Position numbers and translations under genes: made by a program. Positions 1 through 8,794 of a stretch of DNA of 64,000 nt are shown one piece after another. The stretch comes from Brachybacterium paraconglomeratum. GTDB lineage: Bacteria > Actinomycetota > Actinomycetes > Actinomycetales > Dermabacteraceae. The stretch covers positions 186,001 through 250,000 of the forward strand of contig NZ_ML133851.1 in the NCBI RefSeq assembly GCF_003994255.1. The letters are read 5' to 3'. Under the pieces are notes generated by a model. That model saw only the letters and a program-made list of their open reading frames with translations, searched no databases and had not been told where the DNA came from. The first letter of the stretch is position 1; each line of letters begins with the position of its first letter.

Positions 1-3
1 GGA

Positions 4-1260
4 TCAGCCGACGCTCGCGCGCGGCGCGCCGATGCCCGGATCGATCCTCGGCACCTCGCCCGACCCGGGGCGGATGTCGATGTCGAAGATGTCCAGCGGC
101 AGGTAGACCGTCGCGCAGGCGTTGGGGATGTCGACCACGCCGGAGAACCGGCCCTCGATCGGCGCGGCACCGAGCAGCAGGTAGGCCTGCTCGGCGGACC
201 AGCCGAAGGTGGTCAGGTACTCGATCGCGTGCAGGCACGCCCGCTGGTAGGCGAGGTGCGAGTCGAGATAGCGCTGCTCGCCGTCGAGGGTGACGGAGGT
301 GCCGGAGAAGCTCAGCCACTGCGAGTGCTGCGGGGCGGTGTTCCCGGGCATGAAGATCGCGTTCTCGGCGACGTTGTACTTCTCCATCCCGCCGGGGATC
401 ACGTCGACGTGCAGGTCGATGAACCCGCCCATCTCGATGCCGCCGCAGAAGGTGATCTCGCCGTCACCCTGGCTGAAGTGCAGGTCGCCGACGGAGAAGT
501 TCGCCCCGTCCACGAACACCGGGTAGAAGATCCTGGTGCCGCGGGTGAGGTTCTTGATGTCCTGGTTGCCGCCGTTCTCGCGCGGCGGCGCGGTGCGGGC
601 GCCCTCCCCCGCGACCCGGTCGAACTCGCCGTCGGGGACCCCGCCGAGGATCGCGCCGTCCGGCTCGGGCGGCAGGGCGAGTGCCGGCACGCGGTCCGGG
701 TCGGTCGCGATCAGCGCCGCCTCGCGGGAGTTCCACCTCCCCAGCAGCTCCGGCGAGGGGGCGGTGCCCATGAGGCCGGGGTGGATCATGCCGGTGAACT
801 CGACGCCGGGGACGTGGCGGGAGGTCGCCCTCTCGCCGCGGAAGTCCCACACGGCCTTGTAGGCGTCGGGGAACTGGTCGGTGAGGAAGCTGCCGCCGTT
901 GCGCTTGGCGAAGATGCCGGTGTAGCCCCAGCCCTGCCCCGCGAGCGGGCCGTCGTCCTCCTGCGGGATCGGGCCGACGTCGAGGATGTCCACGATCAGC
1001 AGGTCGCCGGGCTTCGCCCCCTCGATGCGGAAGGGGCCGGAGAGGGTGTGGACGGTGTGCAGGGGCGCGGTGGCGATGTCCTCGGCGGAGTCGTCGTTCT
1101 TGATGTAGCCGTCGAACCACTCGCGGCAGTCCACGCGGAAGGTGTCGCCGGGCTTGACGCTGACGGCCGGCGGGATGTCCGGGTGCCAGCGGTTGTGACC
1201 GAGGATCTTCTGCTCGGTGAAGGGCTTCGCGGAGTCGAGGGGGAACACGTTCTGGGGCAT
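4..1260 (-). CDS. fmdA: Formamidase (acetamidase/formamidase family)
   Basis: Cytoplasmic amidase that hydrolyses formamide, or short aliphatic amides, to the acid and ammonia, a nitrogen-scavenging role. The 418 residues match the FmdA_AmdA family in length and motifs: SVKPGDTFRVDCREWFDG near the N-terminus, GPFRIEGAKPGDLLIVDI, then FCGGIEMGGFIDLHVDV in the metal-dependent core. A Shine-Dalgarno AAGGAG lies 6 nt before the ATG, fixing the start. It follows the FmdB-like gene on the same strand, the classical pairing from the methylotroph formamidase locus. Formamide versus acetamide preference cannot be read from the sequence. Confidence 0.92.
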   Translation of the reverse strand: MPQNVFPLDSAKPFTEQKILGHNRWHPDIPPAVSVKPGDTFRVDCREWFDGYIKNDDSAEDIATAPLHTVHTLSGPFRIEGAKPGDLLIVDILDVGPIPQEDDGPLAGQGWGYTGIFAKRNGGSFLTDQFPDAYKAVWDFRGERATSRHVPGVEFTGMIHPGLMGTAPSPELLGRWNSREAALIATDPDRVPALALPPEPDGAILGGVPDGEFDRVAGEGARTAPPRENGGNQDIKNLTRGTRIFYPVFVDGANFSVGDLHFSQGDGEITFCGGIEMGGFIDLHVDVIPGGMEKYNVAENAIFMPGNTAPQHSQWLSFSGTSVTLDGEQRYLDSHLAYQRACLHAIEYLTTFGWSAEQAYLLLGAAPIEGRFSGVVDIPNACATVYLPLDIFDIDIRPGSGEVPRIDPGIGAPRASVG

Positions 1261-1318
1261 GCTTCTCCTTCCACAGCGACGGGTCCGCGGATCGGCCCCG
1301 CCGGGTCCTGGGCCGGTC

Positions 1319-1603
1319 TCAGGGACGCGGCAGCCGCGCGTGGCGCGGGTCCGTCGAGGTGCGGGTCGCGGCGGGGCGGGCCCCGGGGACGCGGTCGACG
1401 ACGGCGGGTTCGTGGGCGCTGCTCGCGGCGCGGTCCAGCAGCTGTCCGGCGGTCGAGCCGAGCCGGCCGAGGCGCGGGGCGCTCATCCGCCGACGGGCCG
1501 GCGCACCGCAGTCGGGGCAGAGGAGGTCCTCGTCGCGGGCGCTGATGGGCACCGAGCGCTCGTACTCGTGCGCGCTCTGGCAGCGGAACTCGTAGATCGG
1601 CAT
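1319..1603 (-). CDS. FmdB-family zinc-ribbon protein
   Basis: A 94-residue protein starting MPIYEFRC, the signature of the FmdB zinc-ribbon family that often precedes formamidase genes and was proposed to regulate them. The second knuckle is intact (CPDC near residue 30), but the first reads C-Q-S-A-H, so the usual second cysteine is missing and a histidine follows. The C-terminal half is a basic, Pro/Arg-rich, probably disordered tail. AGGAGG precedes the ATG. A -10-like TATGGT (rc of 1646-1651) upstream may drive the fmdB-fmdA pair. Family assignment is firm; function is unproven. Confidence 0.85.
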   Translation of the reverse strand: MPIYEFRCQSAHEYERSVPISARDEDLLCPDCGAPARRRMSAPRLGRLGSTAGQLLDRAASSAHEPAVVDRVPGARPAATRTSTDPRHARLPRP

Positions 1604-1700
1604 CGGACCCTCCTGTCGCCTGCGTCACATCTCCGGGATGGGCCCACCATAGGCAACTCGCGGCGGTTCCGCGACGACTTCGACGACCGGGCGGTCGCCG

Positions 1701-1744
1701 GGCGGGAGCGCGGCGGGAGCGCGGCGGGAGTCGGGTGGGAGCGG
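1701..1744. repeat. 11-bp tandem repeat, four copies
   Basis: GGCGGGAGCGC at 1701-1711 and 1712-1722 is exact; copies at 1723 and 1734 are diverged (GGCGGGAGTCG, GGTGGGAGCGG). It lies in the gap between the FmdB start and the downstream end of the GNAT gene. Probably a slippage-prone G-rich tract; no function is evident. Confidence 0.6.
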
Positions 1745-1786
1745 GGCCGGTGCCGGGCTCGGAGCAGGGACCGGGCGGGAGCCGGC

Positions 1787-2269
1787 TCAGAGCGGGAGCT
1801 TGAACCCGAGGTGGCTCGGGGCGTACCCGAGCCGGGTGTAGAAGCGGTGGGCGTCCGTGCGAGCCGCATCGGTGGTGAGCTGGGCGAGCGCGGCGCCGCG
1901 CTCGCGCCCCCAGCCATGGACCCACTGCATCAGCGCGGACCCGAGGCCGCTCCCCCGCGCGTCGGCGGCCACGCGCACCGACTCGATCTGCAGGCGCAGC
2001 GACCCTCCGCGGGAGAGGGACGGCAGCAGGGTGAGCTGCAGCGTGGCGAGCAGCGCGCCCGCCTCGTCGCGCGCCGCGAGCAGGAGATGCGCGGGATCCT
2101 GGTCGATCGCCGCGAAGGCCCGGCGATAGGGGCCGAGCTCCGGGGCCTCCCGCTCCCGGCCCAGCACGTCGTCGGCGAGCAGGGCGACGAGCTCGGGCAG
2201 GTCCGCCTCGCGCGCGCGGTGCAGGGCGACGGGGCCGGTGGGGAGGTCCAGGATGTCCAGAGCGGTCAT
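1787..2269 (-). CDS. GNAT family N-acetyltransferase
   Basis: A 160-residue GCN5-related acetyltransferase that transfers an acetyl group from acetyl-CoA to an unknown amine. The acetyl-CoA loop RGSGLGSA is at residues 105-112 after the beta-strand SVRVAAD, and the C-terminus RFYTRLGYAPSHLGFKLPL is typical of the fold. The start is set by CACAAT ending 6 nt before the ATG, implying a leaderless mRNA. It is divergent from the spermidine-synthase-like gene across a 72-bp gap holding a perfect 10-bp inverted repeat, so the two are probably co-regulated. Confidence 0.87.
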   Translation of the reverse strand: MTALDILDLPTGPVALHRAREADLPELVALLADDVLGREREAPELGPYRRAFAAIDQDPAHLLLAARDEAGALLATLQLTLLPSLSRGGSLRLQIESVRVAADARGSGLGSALMQWVHGWGRERGAALAQLTTDAARTDAHRFYTRLGYAPSHLGFKLPL

Positions 2270-2280
2270 GACGCCATTGT

Positions 2281-2310
2281 GCGTGTGCCCATCAGGAGGT
2301 GGGCACACGC
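2281..2310. promoter_or_regulatory. Perfect 10-bp inverted repeat between divergent promoters
   Basis: GCGTGTGCCC, a 10-nt centre, then GGGCACACGC. Both flanking genes have a CACAAT hexamer 6 nt before their ATG (rc of 2276-2281 and 2330-2335). The repeat covers the region upstream of the minus-strand -10 and ends 19 nt before the plus-strand -10, a natural place for a shared operator. The binding protein is unknown. Confidence 0.6.
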
Positions 2311-2341
2311 TCCGGGTACCCGTCCTCGGCACAATGGCCCC

Positions 2342-3190
2342 ATGAACGCGTCTCCGTCCTCCGCCACGCCCTTCTCCCCCGGCGCGCCCCGCAGCGCGCA
2401 GCTGTCCTTCTCGGACCAGCCGGCCTGGATCGTCGCCGACGAGGTGGTGGGCGGCTGGACCCTCCTGATCGGCGGCGTGGAGCAGTCCCACGTGGACCTC
2501 GAGGATCCGACGCGGCTCGTCCACGAATACCTGCACCGGATGGGCAACGTACTGGACCTGGTGCGGCCGGCCGGGGCGCCGCTGCGCATCGCGCACCTCG
2601 GCGGCGGGGCGCTGACCCTGGTCCGCTACGTGCAGGCGACCAGGCCCGGCTCCGCGCAGCTGGTGATCGAGATCGAGCGGGAGCTGCCCACCCTCGTCAC
2701 CACCGCGCTGCCGCTGCCGGAGGGCACGGAGCTCGAGGTGGTCATCGGGGACGCGCGCGAGGAGCTCGCCGCGCTCGGGGAGCGGGAGTTCGACGTGATC
2801 GTGCTCGACGTCTTCTCCGGCCGGGACTCCCCCGCGCATCTCGCCGAGGCCGCGTTCCACCGCGAGGCCCTCTCCCGCCTGGGGGCCGACGGGCTGCTGA
2901 TGGTGAACGTCGGCGACGACGCGGGGCAGCTCTTCCTCGCCGCGCAGGTGCGGGAGCTCGAGGCCGCCGCGGCGGTGGTGGGCGTGCCGGGGGTGTGGAC
3001 GCTCACCGATGCGCAGCTGCTGACCCGCCCGGCCGACGGGAACATGGTGCTTCTGGCCGGCGGCGCGCTCGCCTCCCCGGCGGTCGAGGACTGGCGCGCA
3101 GCCTGGCTCGCGGCCGGGCCGCACCCGGCCGCGGTGCTCGACCCGACCGAGACCGACCGGGCCTTCGGCGCCTCGCGCCCCCGCTCCTGA
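2342..3190 (+). CDS. Spermidine synthase-like SAM-fold protein
   Basis: A 282-residue Rossmann-fold protein of the spermidine synthase/methyltransferase superfamily. IAHLGGGALTLVRY (from residue 83) is motif I, VIEIERELPTLV the acidic loop and FDVIVLDVFSGRDSPAHL the active-site strand. Soluble actinobacterial homologues of this size are often annotated as fused-MFS/spermidine synthase without the MFS part. No polyamine genes lie nearby, so the substrate is unknown and it could be a different aminopropyl- or methyltransferase. Start by CACAAT 6 nt upstream of ATG (leaderless). It ends at a shared hairpin with the convergent PTS gene. Confidence 0.78.
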   Translation: MNASPSSATPFSPGAPRSAQLSFSDQPAWIVADEVVGGWTLLIGGVEQSHVDLEDPTRLVHEYLHRMGNVLDLVRPAGAPLRIAHLGGGALTLVRYVQATRPGSAQLVIEIERELPTLVTTALPLPEGTELEVVIGDAREELAALGEREFDVIVLDVFSGRDSPAHLAEAAFHREALSRLGADGLLMVNVGDDAGQLFLAAQVRELEAAAAVVGVPGVWTLTDAQLLTRPADGNMVLLAGGALASPAVEDWRAAWLAAGPHPAAVLDPTETDRAFGASRPRS

Positions 3191-3217
3191 CGGGACGGGA
3201 CCACCCGGCCCGGGACG

Positions 3218-3257
3218 ACGACGGCCGCCGCCCCGGTGACGGGGCGACGGCCGTCGT
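3218..3257. terminator. Bidirectional hairpin terminator
   Basis: Outer arms ACGACGGCCG (3218-3227) and CGGCCGTCGT (3248-3257) pair perfectly and enclose a second stem CGCCCC/GGGGCG. It sits between two convergent stop codons, so it probably ends both transcripts. There is no U-tract, as is usual in actinobacteria. Confidence 0.75.
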
Positions 3258-3269
3258 GGCGAGGGCGGC

Positions 3270-5210
3270 TCAGACCAGCTCGATGCGGGCGCCGGGGTCG
3301 TTCATCACGATCACCGGGGTCACGGTCGGGTGCCCGGCCGCACGGATCGCGGCGAGGTCGGCGCGCAGCAGCGGCGTGCCGGCGACGACGCGATCACCGG
3401 TCGCGACGAGGGTCTCGAAGCCGTGCCCCTTCATCTCCACAGTGTCCAGGCCCACGTGGATCAGCACCTCGACGCCGTCCTCGAGGGTCAGCGCGACGGC
3501 GTGACCGGTGGGGAACACGTGGGCGACGGTGCCCTCGGCCGGGGCGAGCACGAGCCCGTCGCTCGGCTCGATCGCGATGCCGGGACCCATGACCCCCTGG
3601 GCGAAGGTCGGGTCCGGCACCTGGTCGAGCGGCACCGAGGTGCCCTCGACGGGCCGGCGCAGGCGCACGAGGGAGGAGGCCCGCAGCGCCGTGGCGCTCC
3701 CGCCTCCCGCCTCGTCGGCGTCCTGCTCCTCGAGGGCGCGGACGTCCTCCTCGGCGACGGGCCGGTCCGTGCCGCTCATGATCCGCTCCATCGCGTCCTT
3801 CACGAACTGGACGGAGGTCCCGTAGATCACCTGGACGGAGTGCCCGCCGGGCTTCATGGTCCCGGCGGCGCCCGCGCGCTTCAGCGCCGCCTCGTCGACC
3901 TTGGAGACGTCCGCGAGCTCCATCCGCAGGCGCGTCGCGCAGTTCTCGAGGTCGGTGATGTTCGAGGCGCCGCCGAGGGCGGCGAGGAAGGCGGTCGCGG
4001 TCGCGGCGTACCTGCCGTCGCTCGCGGCGTCCTCCCCCTCGACCCGGCCGTCGAAGGAGTCGTCGCGGCCGGGGGTCTTCAGGTCGAACCTGAGGATGAT
4101 CCAGCGGAAGGCGAGGAAGTAGACGGCGAACCAGAAGATTCCCATCAGCGGGATCGCCCACGGGTTCTGCGCCATGGGGTTCACCCAGCCGAGGACCAGG
4201 TCGATGAACCCGCCGGAGAAGCCGAAGCCCATCCGCACCGGCAGCAGCGCGCTGATCGCCATGGAGATGCCGGTGAACAGCGCGTGGAGCACGTACAGGC
4301 CGGGGGCGAGGAACATGAACGCGAACTCGAGCGGCTCGGTCACGCCCACGAAGAACGCGGCGACGGCGCTGGAGAAGAGCACGCCCGCGGCGACCTTGCG
4401 CCGCGAGGTCCTCGCGGTGACGTACATGGCCAGGGCCGCACCGGGCAGTCCGAACATCATGATCGGGAAGAAGCCGGTCATGTACTGGCCGGTGACGCCG
4501 TAGGTGCCGGAGCCGTCCAGGAAGTTGCCCAGGTCGTTGATGCCGGCCACGTCGAACCAGAACACGGAGTTCAGCGCGTGGTGCAGTCCCAGCGGGATCA
4601 GCAGGCGGTTCAGGAAGCCGTAGAGGCCCACGCCCACCGGCCCGAGCGTCAGGATGAACTCGCCGAAGGCGACCAGCCCGCCGAAGGCCAGCGGCCAGAC
4701 GAAGAACAGCACGAGCGCGAGCACGAGCGAGAGGCCCGCGGAGACGATCGCGACGGAGCGGCGACCGGAGAAGAAGGCGAGGGCGTCCGGCAGCTCGGTC
4801 TCCTTGAAGCGGTCGTAGGACCAGGCGCCGATGAGGCCGCACAGGATGCCCACGAAGACGTTCTCGAGGTTCGAGAAGGCGAGGTCCACCTCCGCCTCGT
4901 CGATGCCCTGGAACAGGGCGACGTTCTCAGCGGACAGGAGCGTGGTCACCACCAGCCAGGAGACGAGGCCGGCGAGGGCGGAGGTGCCGTCGGGCTTGGT
5001 GGCCATGCCGAGCGAGACGCCGATCGCGAACAGCAGCGGCAGGTTGTCCAGGAGCGCGCCGCCGGCGGTCTGGAAGAACACGCCGACGAGGTTCGCGTCG
5101 TTCCCGGTGGCGGTGAGGATCCAGTAGCCGATGCCGCTGAGGATCGCGGCGACGGGGAGGACGGCCACGGGCAGCATCAGCGATCTGCCCAGGCGCTGGA
5201 AGAACTTCAT
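3270..5210 (-). CDS. PTS glucose/N-acetylglucosamine-type EIICBA permease
   Basis: A 646-residue membrane phosphotransferase permease that imports and phosphorylates a hexose or amino sugar. Order: EIIC membrane domain (about 1-400, starting FFQRLGRSLMLPVAVLPVAA), EIIB with the phospho-cysteine in ENCATRLRMEL (C424), and a C-terminal EIIA with HVFPTGHAV and the active histidine in VEVLIHVGLDTV (H585). All three domains look intact, so only EI and HPr from elsewhere are needed. The ATG is preceded by GAGAGG; upstream in-frame codons are non-coding in character. Exact sugar (glucose, GlcNAc, maltose) is undetermined. Confidence 0.9.
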   Translation of the reverse strand: MKFFQRLGRSLMLPVAVLPVAAILSGIGYWILTATGNDANLVGVFFQTAGGALLDNLPLLFAIGVSLGMATKPDGTSALAGLVSWLVVTTLLSAENVALFQGIDEAEVDLAFSNLENVFVGILCGLIGAWSYDRFKETELPDALAFFSGRRSVAIVSAGLSLVLALVLFFVWPLAFGGLVAFGEFILTLGPVGVGLYGFLNRLLIPLGLHHALNSVFWFDVAGINDLGNFLDGSGTYGVTGQYMTGFFPIMMFGLPGAALAMYVTARTSRRKVAAGVLFSSAVAAFFVGVTEPLEFAFMFLAPGLYVLHALFTGISMAISALLPVRMGFGFSGGFIDLVLGWVNPMAQNPWAIPLMGIFWFAVYFLAFRWIILRFDLKTPGRDDSFDGRVEGEDAASDGRYAATATAFLAALGGASNITDLENCATRLRMELADVSKVDEAALKRAGAAGTMKPGGHSVQVIYGTSVQFVKDAMERIMSGTDRPVAEEDVRALEEQDADEAGGGSATALRASSLVRLRRPVEGTSVPLDQVPDPTFAQGVMGPGIAIEPSDGLVLAPAEGTVAHVFPTGHAVALTLEDGVEVLIHVGLDTVEMKGHGFETLVATGDRVVAGTPLLRADLAAIRAAGHPTVTPVIVMNDPGARIELV

Positions 5211-5596
5211 CGTTGCCTCTCGGAGGTGGGGCACGACGGAGCCCGCGGCGGGGCCGCGGGGCGGGGCGCGCCCGGTGTTGTCAGGGTCGGTGCGGGGCGC
5301 GGTGGGTCCCGCTCCCGGGTCCGGGATCGCGCCGACGTGCGATGGCGGCGCGGCAGGACCTGCCAGGTGCCCGTCGGACCGGCGGCGTCGCCGAGCAGGG
5401 TCCCGGTGCGGGGGCCGACGGCATTCTCGGGCCGCGTGGACGCTATCACGCCGGCGTCCCCGGCCCCGACGGCCGGCTCCGGGGCCGGCACGCACTCGCC
5501 GGCTCCCTCTCTTGATGTGCATACAACTGCAGTCCGTCAGCACGGAGATCCTCGCGACCCTCGCCGGAACGCCCCCTCTCTGCATACACTCATGCC
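5211..5596. other. 386-bp divergent intergenic region (PTS / prp regulator)
   Basis: Holds the 5' region of the PTS gene on the minus strand and the promoter of the GntR gene on the plus strand. Two TGCATACA copies and a -10 TACACT lie at the right end. GC-rich inverted segments such as GCCGGC near 5471 may fold in the PTS leader. A TAGCGT (rc of 5447-5452 region) could be a distant PTS -10, giving a long leader. No convincing small gene seen. Confidence 0.5.
5518..5590 (+). promoter_or_regulatory. Putative GntR autoregulatory sites and leaderless promoter
   Basis: TGCATACA occurs exactly at 5518-5525 and again at 5581-5588, 63 bp apart. The second copy overlaps the -10 hexamer TACACT (5585-5590), which ends 6 nt before the regulator ATG at 5597. 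A repressor bound there would occlude RNA polymerase, so autoregulation of the regulator-prpDBC operon by its first gene is inferred. Confidence 0.55.
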
Positions 5597-6322
5597 ATGC
5601 GGGCCAGTGACCGCGCCTACACGGCGCTGCGCGAGGAGATCATCGACGGCTCCCTCGCGCCCGGCGCCGTGCTGGGCGAGGTCGAGCAGTCCCGGCGCCT
5701 GGGCCTGTCCCGCACCCCGCTGCGCGAGGCCCTGGCCCGGCTGGTCTCCGACGGGCTCGCCGAGCCCGCCGCGGGCCGGGGGATCGTCGTCACCGCCGTC
5801 TCCCTCGAGGAGGCCGCTCCGCTGTTCGACCTCCGCATCGCGCTGGAGACCCTCGCCGCCCGTCGAACGGCGGAGCGCATAGCACGGTCCGACGGGACGT
5901 CCGGTGCGCGGGGCGGGGCCGACGCCTTCGCCGCTCTCGCCGACCGCTTCGCGCAGGCGCGCGGCCTCCTCGCCGCCGGCACCGACCCCACGGCCTACTA
6001 CGCCCTGACCCGCGAGCTCGACGCCGCGCTGGACACCGCCTGCGGGAACGCCTATCTCGCCGAGTCCCTGCGCGGTCTCCGCCTGCACCTGGGCCGGCTG
6101 CGACGGCTGGCGCGCAACTCCCCGGACCGCCTCGCCGACTCCGCCCGCGAGCACGCCGACATCGCCCGCGCGATCGCCTCGGGGGATCCCGAGCTCGCCG
6201 CGGCGAGCACCCTCGTCCACCTCCGCCGCGCCCTCGCCCACCTGCAGGGCGCCGGCATCCCCACCGACTCCACCGCACTCGCCGCATCCGCCGAACCCGC
6301 CCACCAGGAGGCCACCGCATGA
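5597..6322 (+). CDS. GntR-family (FCD) regulator of the methylcitrate operon
   Basis: A 241-residue transcription factor: N-terminal winged helix (about 1-70, with [20 protein letters not shown] as the recognition helix region) and a C-terminal alpha-helical FCD ligand domain. It is the first gene of an operon; its stop overlaps the prpD start (ATGA). The likely role is sensing a propionate-pathway acid such as 2-methylcitrate and controlling prpDBC and itself; the ligand is inferred from context. The start is supported by TACACT 6 nt upstream. Confidence 0.86.
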   Translation: MRASDRAYTALREEIIDGSLAPGAVLGEVEQSRRLGLSRTPLREALARLVSDGLAEPAAGRGIVVTAVSLEEAAPLFDLRIALETLAARRTAERIARSDGTSGARGGADAFAALADRFAQARGLLAAGTDPTAYYALTRELDAALDTACGNAYLAESLRGLRLHLGRLRRLARNSPDRLADSAREHADIARAIASGDPELAAASTLVHLRRALAHLQGAGIPTDSTALAASAEPAHQEATA

Positions 6323-7836
6323 TCGACCACGACGTCCGCGTCCACCGCTCCGAGGAGAACCTCGCCCACGAGGACCAGCTGGCCTGGAAGATGGCGCAGG
6401 TCGCCGTCGACCCGGCCGAGGTCGAGCCCGAGGTCGCCGAGATGGTGATCAACCGCGTCATCGACAACGCCGCCGTCGCCGTCGCCTCCCTCGCCCGCGC
6501 CCCGATCGTCTCCGCCCGCGCCCAGGCGCTCAGCCATCCCGTCCCCGCCGGCGGCACCGGCTCGAGCGTCTTCGGCCTCGAGACGCGCACCTCCCCCGAA
6601 TGGGCCGCCTGGGCCAACGGCGTCGCCGTGCGCGAGCTCGACTACCACGACACCTTCCTGGCCGCGGACTACTCCCACCCCGGCGACAACATCCCGCCGC
6701 TGCTGGCCGTCGCCGAGCACGCCGGCCGCACCGGCGCCGAGCTGCTGCGCGGCATCGCCACCGGCTACGAGCTGCAGGTGGACCTGGTGCGCGCGATCTG
6801 CCTGCACGAGCACAAGATCGATCACGTCGCCCACCTCGGCCCGTCGGCCGCCGCCGGGATCGGCACGCTGCTGGGCCTTCCCGCGGAGACGATCTTCCAG
6901 GCGATCGGGCAGGCGCTGCACACCACCACTGCCACCCGCCAGTCCCGCAAGGGCGAGATCTCCACCTGGAAGGCGCACGCCCCCGCCTTCGCCGGGAAGA
7001 TGGCCGTGGAGGCGGTGGACCGCGCGATGCGCGGCCAGACCTCCCCGGTCCCGATCTACGAGGGCGAGGACGGGGTGATCGCCTGGCTGCTGGGCGGCCC
7101 GGACGCCCGCTACATGGTGCCGCTGCCCGGGCCCGGCGAGGCCAAGCGCTCGATCCTGGACACCTACACCAAGGAGCACTCGGCCGAGTACCAGGCGCAG
7201 GCCTGGATCGACCTGGCACGGCGCCTGCATGCCGAGCACCCCGAGCTCGCCGACCCCGCGAACGTCGACTCGATCCTGCTGCGCACCTCTCACCACACCC
7301 ACTTCGTGATCGGCTCGGGCGCGAACGACCCACAGAAGTACGACCCGACCGCATCCCGCGAGACGCTCGACCACTCGATCCCGTACATCTTCACGGTCGC
7401 CCTGCAGGACGGGACCTGGCACCACGTCGATTCCTACGCCCCCGAGCGCGCCGCCCGCGAGGACACCGTCGCGCTGTGGCAGAAGGTCACCACCGAGGAG
7501 GACGCGGAGTGGACCCGCCGCTACCACTCCCTGGACCTCACCGAGAAGGCCTTCGGCGGCGAGGTCGTGATCACACTGGCCGACGGCACGACGCTGCGCG
7601 ACGAGATCGCGGTGGCCGATGCGCACCCCCAGGGCGCCCGCCCCTTCGCCCGCGCGCAGTACGTCGACAAGTTCCGCAGCCTCGCCGACGGCGTGCTCGA
7701 GGAGCGCGAGATCGCCCGCTTCCTCGACGCCGCGGAGAACCTCGCCGAGCTGCCCGCCGGGGAGCTGCACCGCCTGAACGTCCTGGCCGCGCCCGGCGTG
7801 CTCGACCCGTCGGCCGCCCCGAAGGGACTGTTCTGA
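6319..7836 (+). CDS. prpD: 2-methylcitrate dehydratase
   Basis: PrpD (MmgE/PrpD family, 505 residues) dehydrates 2-methylcitrate in the 2-methylcitrate cycle that oxidises propionyl-CoA to pyruvate. Family signatures visible: [61 protein letters not shown]. Translationally coupled on both sides: ATGA with the regulator upstream and TGATG with prpB downstream. Gene order prpD-prpB-prpC is as in corynebacterial clusters. No separate AcnD/PrpF system is seen here. Confidence 0.96.
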   Translation: MIDHDVRVHRSEENLAHEDQLAWKMAQVAVDPAEVEPEVAEMVINRVIDNAAVAVASLARAPIVSARAQALSHPVPAGGTGSSVFGLETRTSPEWAAWANGVAVRELDYHDTFLAADYSHPGDNIPPLLAVAEHAGRTGAELLRGIATGYELQVDLVRAICLHEHKIDHVAHLGPSAAAGIGTLLGLPAETIFQAIGQALHTTTATRQSRKGEISTWKAHAPAFAGKMAVEAVDRAMRGQTSPVPIYEGEDGVIAWLLGGPDARYMVPLPGPGEAKRSILDTYTKEHSAEYQAQAWIDLARRLHAEHPELADPANVDSILLRTSHHTHFVIGSGANDPQKYDPTASRETLDHSIPYIFTVALQDGTWHHVDSYAPERAAREDTVALWQKVTTEEDAEWTRRYHSLDLTEKAFGGEVVITLADGTTLRDEIAVADAHPQGARPFARAQYVDKFRSLADGVLEEREIARFLDAAENLAELPAGELHRLNVLAAPGVLDPSAAPKGLF

Positions 7837-8789
7837 TGCTGTCCTCGACCCGCACCCCCGCCCAGAAGCGCCAGGACTTGCGCTCCCTGCTCACCCCCGG
7901 TGCGGCCGCCCCGTTCCCCGGCGCGTTCACGCCGTTGTCCGCGAAGCTCATCGAGGAGAAGGGCTTCCCAGGCGCATACATCTCAGGAGCCGTGATCGCG
8001 AACGAGCTGGGCCTGCCGGACACCGGCCTGACCACCCTCAGCGAGGTCGCCGCGCGCGGCGCCCAGATCGCCCGCGCCACCGACCTTCCCTGCCTGATCG
8101 ACGCCGACACCGGCTTCGGCGAGCCGATGAACGTGGCCCGCACGAGCCAGGAGCTCGAGGACGCGGGGCTCGCGGGCTGCCACATCGAGGACCAGGTCAA
8201 CCCCAAGCGCTGCGGGCACCTGGACGGCAAGACCATGGTCGACCTCGACACGGCGACCAAGCGGATCCGCGCCGCCGCCGACGGCAGGCGCGACCCCGGC
8301 TTCCTGGTCATGGCCCGCACCGATCTGCGTGCGACCGACGGCCTGCCCGCCGCGATCGACCGGATGAAGGCGCTGGTGGACGCGGGAGCCGAGGCGATCT
8401 TCCCCGAGGCGCTGGCGGACCTCGGCGAGTTCGAGCAGGTCTGCGCGGCGCTGGACGTCCCGGTGCTGGCGAACATGACCGAGTTCGGGAAGTCCCAGCT
8501 GCTCACCCGCGAGCAGCTCGCCGAGGCGGGCGTCGCGATGGTGATCTATCCGGTCACCCTGCTGCGCGCCGCGATGGGCGCGGCCGAGCGGGTGCTGGAG
8601 ACGATCCTGGAGACCGGCACGCAGGAATCCCGTGTCCCGGAGATGCTCACGCGTGCGCGGCTGTACGAACTGGTGGACTATGAGTCCTACAGCCGCTTCG
8701 ACGCCTCGGTCTTCAACTTCGAGGTCCCCGCCGCGCACGGCACCGACCCGCACGCCCCCGACCGGACACCGCCGTCGACGAAGGAGTGA
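7836..8789 (+). CDS. prpB: Methylisocitrate lyase
   Basis: A 317-residue isocitrate lyase/PEP-mutase-fold enzyme that cleaves 2-methylisocitrate to pyruvate and succinate. Motifs: AYISGAVIANELGLPD, CLIDADTGFGEPMNVART (Mg-binding Asp), HIEDQVNPKRCGHLDGK with the catalytic cysteine, and FPEALADLGEF. Start ATG overlaps the prpD stop by one base, implying coupled translation. The last ~20 residues are a Pro/Asp-rich extension just before prpC. Confidence 0.95.
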   Translation: MLSSTRTPAQKRQDLRSLLTPGAAAPFPGAFTPLSAKLIEEKGFPGAYISGAVIANELGLPDTGLTTLSEVAARGAQIARATDLPCLIDADTGFGEPMNVARTSQELEDAGLAGCHIEDQVNPKRCGHLDGKTMVDLDTATKRIRAAADGRRDPGFLVMARTDLRATDGLPAAIDRMKALVDAGAEAIFPEALADLGEFEQVCAALDVPVLANMTEFGKSQLLTREQLAEAGVAMVIYPVTLLRAAMGAAERVLETILETGTQESRVPEMLTRARLYELVDYESYSRFDASVFNFEVPAAHGTDPHAPDRTPPSTKE

Positions 8790-8794
8790 GCCCC

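Noticed and set aside
2291-2300. AGGAGGT in the palindrome centre as a Shine-Dalgarno
   Set aside because: It lies more than 40 nt from the plus-strand ATG and no other start codon is suitably placed.
3330-5882. 850-codon open frame on the plus strand opposite the PTS gene
   Set aside because: Composition is Gly/Glu/Arg/His-rich with no domain motifs; it is an antisense shadow of the EIICBA gene, as expected at this GC content.
8786-8794. GTG start for prpC
   Set aside because: It overlaps the SD AAGGAG itself; the ATG 9 nt downstream has correct spacing.
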